From: Nitrosopumilus sp.
GTDB taxonomy: Archaea > Thermoproteota > Nitrososphaeria > Nitrososphaerales > Nitrosopumilaceae
Reading direction: 5' to 3'
NCBI RefSeq assembly: GCF_025699125.1
Contig: NZ_JAILWC010000001.1
Location: forward strand, 600,204-664,203
Length of the DNA stretch: 64,000 nt
The notes below the pieces were generated by a model. It was not told where the DNA came from, did no database searches, and was given only the letters and a program-made list of their open reading frames with translations. How positions within the stretch are numbered: the stretch's first letter is position 1; every line of letters begins with the position of its first letter. Shown here in pieces: positions 61,700-64,000 of this stretch. The position numbers and the translations under genes are program-made.

Positions 61700-62171
61700 T
61701 AGTCATTGCCCTATTCATGATTTCCATCACCAAATATTGAGAATAGTCTTCAGATTTTTTTCCTTTTGATGCAGTTTTTGGCGTCAATCCTTTTAGAATT
61801 TTTTCAATTTTTGTAGAGGTGTTGGTGATTACCTTTGAATACGTGGAATCAAAGTCCACAGGAGTTTGAAAATCTAACAATTTTGTTGATGTACTATAGT
61901 ATTTTGTAATTGCGCCACGAGACTCCTCAATTCTAACAATTTCAACTAATCCAGATTCTTTCAGAATTTCCAGGTGATGACGAACTGTAGTCAATGCTTT
62001 TTTGTACCCAGTTTTTTTCAGAGCTGTTGAAATTTGATCTGCAGATAATGCTTGACGGTATAAAATTTCCATAATTTTTGCCCGTGCAGGGTCTTCAATT
62101 GCACGTGCGTGTTCAATACTTGTCGTAACAATACGATTAACTTTGATTTGCTTTTCTAACAACGTAGACAT
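61671..62171 (-). CDS. ArsR-type winged-helix regulator
   Basis: 166 residues. ARAIEDPARAKIMEILYRQALSADQISTAL, then VRHHLEILKESGLVEIV and SRGAITKYYSTSTKLLDF make a helix-turn-helix with a wing, as in ArsR regulators. The C-terminal 60 residues are a helical dimer or ligand part; no Cys metal site is present. Repeats at 62283-62342 lie upstream and could be its operators. Confidence 0.82.
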   Translation of the reverse strand: MSTLLEKQIKVNRIVTTSIEHARAIEDPARAKIMEILYRQALSADQISTALKKTGYKKALTTVRHHLEILKESGLVEIVRIEESRGAITKYYSTSTKLLDFQTPVDFDSTYSKVITNTSTKIEKILKGLTPKTASKGKKSEDYSQYLVMEIMNRAMTNVLEKSNKR

Positions 62172-62282
62172 ACAAAATACCCTTCAAATCTGATCTAAAA
62201 GATCCTTGTATCATATTTTTTTGTCTAATCGCATCAATTTTTGTTTACTTTAATAAATATTGGACCGCTATCAAATTAAGCT

Positions 62283-62342
62283 ATACCACTACAATGAATA
62301 TTGTAATCCATTACAATATTTTGATACCACTACAATGAATAT
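62283..62342. repeat. Direct repeats and inverted repeat upstream of the ArsR-like gene
   Basis: ATACCACTACAATGAATAT occurs at 62283-62301 and 62324-62342, period 41 bp. Between them AATATTGTAAT-CC-ATTACAATATT (62297-62320) is a perfect inverted repeat. Such a compact set, 110-170 bp from the gene start, is consistent with cooperative regulator binding. Confidence 0.55.
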
Positions 62343-62417
62343 GATATCAGTAGAATAATTATTGTAACGGTCTAAAAATTTTCAAAAAATATTGAAAAAT
62401 GAGAAATCCAGAAAAAT

Positions 62418-62504
62418 ATGTCAGAAAACGGCGACGATGACAGTATTTTGCGAATAGTCAAAAACACAATTCGAGTTGAAGGAAAGGTACTATGCGTAGA
62501 CTAG
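62418..62504 (+). CDS. Possible 28-residue ORF
   Basis: ATG 62418 to TAG 62504 (MSENGDDDSILRIVKNTIRV ...). It overlaps the 3' end of the 62501 gene on the opposite strand by four bases. Weak support. Confidence 0.2.
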   Translation: MSENGDDDSILRIVKNTIRVEGKVLCVD

Positions 62505-62803
62505 GAGTTCAACGATGAGATTATCTCTTGTTTAATATCTGCCAATCTATCATTGAACACTTCAGATATCAAATTCATCATTTCAAAAGTAGACTCTGCA
62601 TTAGTTTCTTGTTTATTATCAATCCGTTTGTTATTTAGATAGTCAGTAGACTTTACAACAAAAGAATGGTAAACCATTCCAAGAATACAATCATCTAAAT
62701 TCACATCCCAATGTTCAGAGTTTATCATGTTTGTGTAAGAGGGGATTTGGTTAATCACAATGTTCATCAATGTTTCAATTTCTTTTTTGTCTTCAATTCC
62801 CAT
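62501..62803 (-). CDS. Hypothetical helical protein before purC
   Basis: 100 residues, mostly helical and acidic, no metal site, one Cys. ATG 62803, 22 bp downstream of the purC stop, so probably in the same transcript. Family not recognised. Confidence 0.5.
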   Translation of the reverse strand: MGIEDKKEIETLMNIVINQIPSYTNMINSEHWDVNLDDCILGMVYHSFVVKSTDYLNNKRIDNKQETNAESTFEMMNLISEVFNDRLADIKQEIISSLNS

Positions 62804-62824
62804 AACTCAACAATTATTCTAGGG

Positions 62825-63661
62825 TTAAAGAGTATTTCCAGTTATCTTCTCATATGCAATAACATATCTCTGAGTCATTTTTTGGATGATTTCATCTGGA
62901 ATTTCAGGTGGTACTGGCTCCCGTCCAGCATCACGCTCATCATCAAATTTTTTCTGATAACCATTAGCGACTAACCAATCCCGCAATAGCTGTTTGTCAT
63001 ATGCTTCTTGGATTTTTCCTATTTCATAGGAATCCTTTGGCCATAGTCGATACTCGTCTGGGCCGATAGAATCACCCAAAGTAATTTTTCCATCTAAAAT
63101 TCCGAATTCCAGTTTCAAATCAGCCAAAATAAAACCCGCATTATTTGCAATTGCAGCCATTTTTTTGTAAATGTCAATCGAAGTTTTCTTTAGCCACTCA
63201 TATTGTTCTTCAGTTACCAAGTTCATATCCAACGCTTTTGATTTATTGATGGGAATGTCATGTTCCGACTTTGTTGTAGGATCAAAGATTGGTTCAGGTA
63301 GTTGTGCAGCAAGTGTTGTGTTGGTTCCTTCTGGAACAGAAACCTCACCTTGTTTCCATCTGCTTACAAGACTGCCATAAAAATAACCTCTAACTACACA
63401 TTCTATAGGCAACATCTTCATTTTTTTTACAACAATTTCAGTATCAGATTCTCTTCGAACAAAATGGTTTGGTACGGATAATTCGTTAAACCAAAATTCT
63501 GCAAATTTGCACAAAACTTCCCCTTTACGAGGAATATCTTGTTTGAACTTGACATCAAATGCCGAAACTCTATCGGAGAACTTGAAAAGTAAGGTATCTT
63601 CATCAACGTCATACAGATCCTTTACTTTACCGCGTGTAAGAAACTTCAAACAATAAGACAT
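62825..63661 (-). CDS. purC: Phosphoribosylaminoimidazole-succinocarboxamide synthase (SAICAR synthetase)
   Basis: 278 residues. [30 protein letters not shown], the [17 protein letters not shown] block, and [28 protein letters not shown] are the SAICAR synthase signatures. ATP-dependent joining of aspartate to CAIR in purine synthesis. The first gene of this minus-strand group after the edge gene. Confidence 0.95.
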   Translation of the reverse strand: MSYCLKFLTRGKVKDLYDVDEDTLLFKFSDRVSAFDVKFKQDIPRKGEVLCKFAEFWFNELSVPNHFVRRESDTEIVVKKMKMLPIECVVRGYFYGSLVSRWKQGEVSVPEGTNTTLAAQLPEPIFDPTTKSEHDIPINKSKALDMNLVTEEQYEWLKKTSIDIYKKMAAIANNAGFILADLKLEFGILDGKITLGDSIGPDEYRLWPKDSYEIGKIQEAYDKQLLRDWLVANGYQKKFDDERDAGREPVPPEIPDEIIQKMTQRYVIAYEKITGNTL

Positions 63662-63691
63662 TATTTTTATTGGATTTAACTGCTAGGAAAA

Positions 63692-64000
63692 CTAAGAGCC
63701 CATCATCCCAACCATTTTAGGCATTTCACGATACGCTTTGTTTACGAAAATACCATTATCTGCAGATATCATAACAAATTCCATTGGATTGTCGGATGGC
63801 GGTGAAACTATGATTTTTTCACCAACATTTAACGTTCCTAACTCTAATGTATCACCAGCTCCAAAATTCACATGAACGTTAGTAAGTGGCAAAAATCCAG
63901 TGTTTTGGACAGTTACACGTCCCATTACAAACATGCTTTGTTTGTCTAAAATAGGATCAACAAAAACATCATAATCTTGTGTGGAGACAGATAATTTTAG
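63692..64000 (-). CDS. Beta-rich surface protein (partial, 5' end off window)
   Basis: The frame stays open to the window edge, giving 102 residues. FVMGRVTVQNTGFLPLTNVHVNFGAGDTLELGTLNVGEKIIVSPP has the CARDB/S-layer-like beta pattern common in exported archaeal proteins. The internal ATG at 63934 is not the true start. A Met-rich end (KMVGMMGS) closes the chain. Confidence 0.6.
   Translation of the reverse strand, partial: LKLSVSTQDYDVFVDPILDKQSMFVMGRVTVQNTGFLPLTNVHVNFGAGDTLELGTLNVGEKIIVSPPSDNPMEFVMISADNGIFVNKAYREMPKMVGMMGS

Overview
The window looks like chromosome of a low-GC Thaumarchaeota (Nitrososphaerota) member, most like a marine Nitrosopumilus-type ammonia oxidiser. Evidence: an archaeal S10/spc ribosomal-protein cluster carrying the RNase P subunit Rnp1 and eS4, a proteasome alpha subunit, a CdvB/ESCRT-III-like protein, DUF371, type II (archaeal) GAPDH, an archaeal SPOUT methyltransferase beside L3, an Hjc-like resolvase, leaderless-looking promoters and many ATGA/TAATG gene overlaps. 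No ammonia-oxidation gene lies in the window, so the genus is an inference.

Layout. 1-13 kb is accessory: signalling proteins (soluble histidine kinase, CheY-like regulator, two ribbon-helix-helix proteins), secreted or membrane-anchored proteins (CFI-box protein, a two-gene secreted pair, a matrixin-like metalloprotease, an Ig-like protein, a coiled-coil membrane protein), a small winged-helix regulator, a decayed membrane gene and several microproteins. A 21-bp palindrome, TACACY-N9-RGTGTA, recurs five times between 1.16 and 6.52 kb and may link these genes into one regulon. 13.6-25.8 kb is mixed metabolism: a sugar-nucleotide transferase, an F420-type oxidoreductase with a thiolase/DUF35 pair, a methyltransferase, an Hjc-like nuclease, a pentapeptide protein, threonine synthase, a CNNM/CorC protein and GAPDH. 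26-35.4 kb is a cell-surface block: a zinc-ribbon GT2 glycosyltransferase overlaps a 1399-residue secreted protein with two NodB-like domains and about 500 residues of pentapeptide repeats, followed by a 3D-domain secreted protein, a receiver/zinc-ribbon regulator and a DsbA-like thioredoxin. 35.5-45.2 kb has HMG-CoA synthase, the biotin genes (bioD divergent from bioA-bioB-bioF, with a BirA-like operator before bioB), a CcdA/redoxin pair and a CdvB-like gene. 45.5-58.9 kb is mostly housekeeping: DUF371, psmA, the SPOUT protein, L3-L4-L23-S19-L22-S3-L29-Rnp1-S17-L14-L24-S4e-L5-S14-S8-L6, and tRNA-Asn. 58.9-64 kb is again unusual: a chain of four tiny ORFs joined by 4-nt overlaps, a stretch with C/G tracts, a Lys/Ala/Arg-rich H1-like protein, an ArsR-like regulator with repeats upstream, and purC. 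A 28-bp palindromic element occurs four times between 57.6 and 61.1 kb.

Most worth following: the 21-bp palindrome regulon, the coupled micro-ORF chain, the dispersed 28-bp palindrome, the GT2/deacetylase/pentapeptide surface system, and the BirA-like operator. All calls come from reading the sequence; no database search was run, so family names rest on recognised motifs and gene context.
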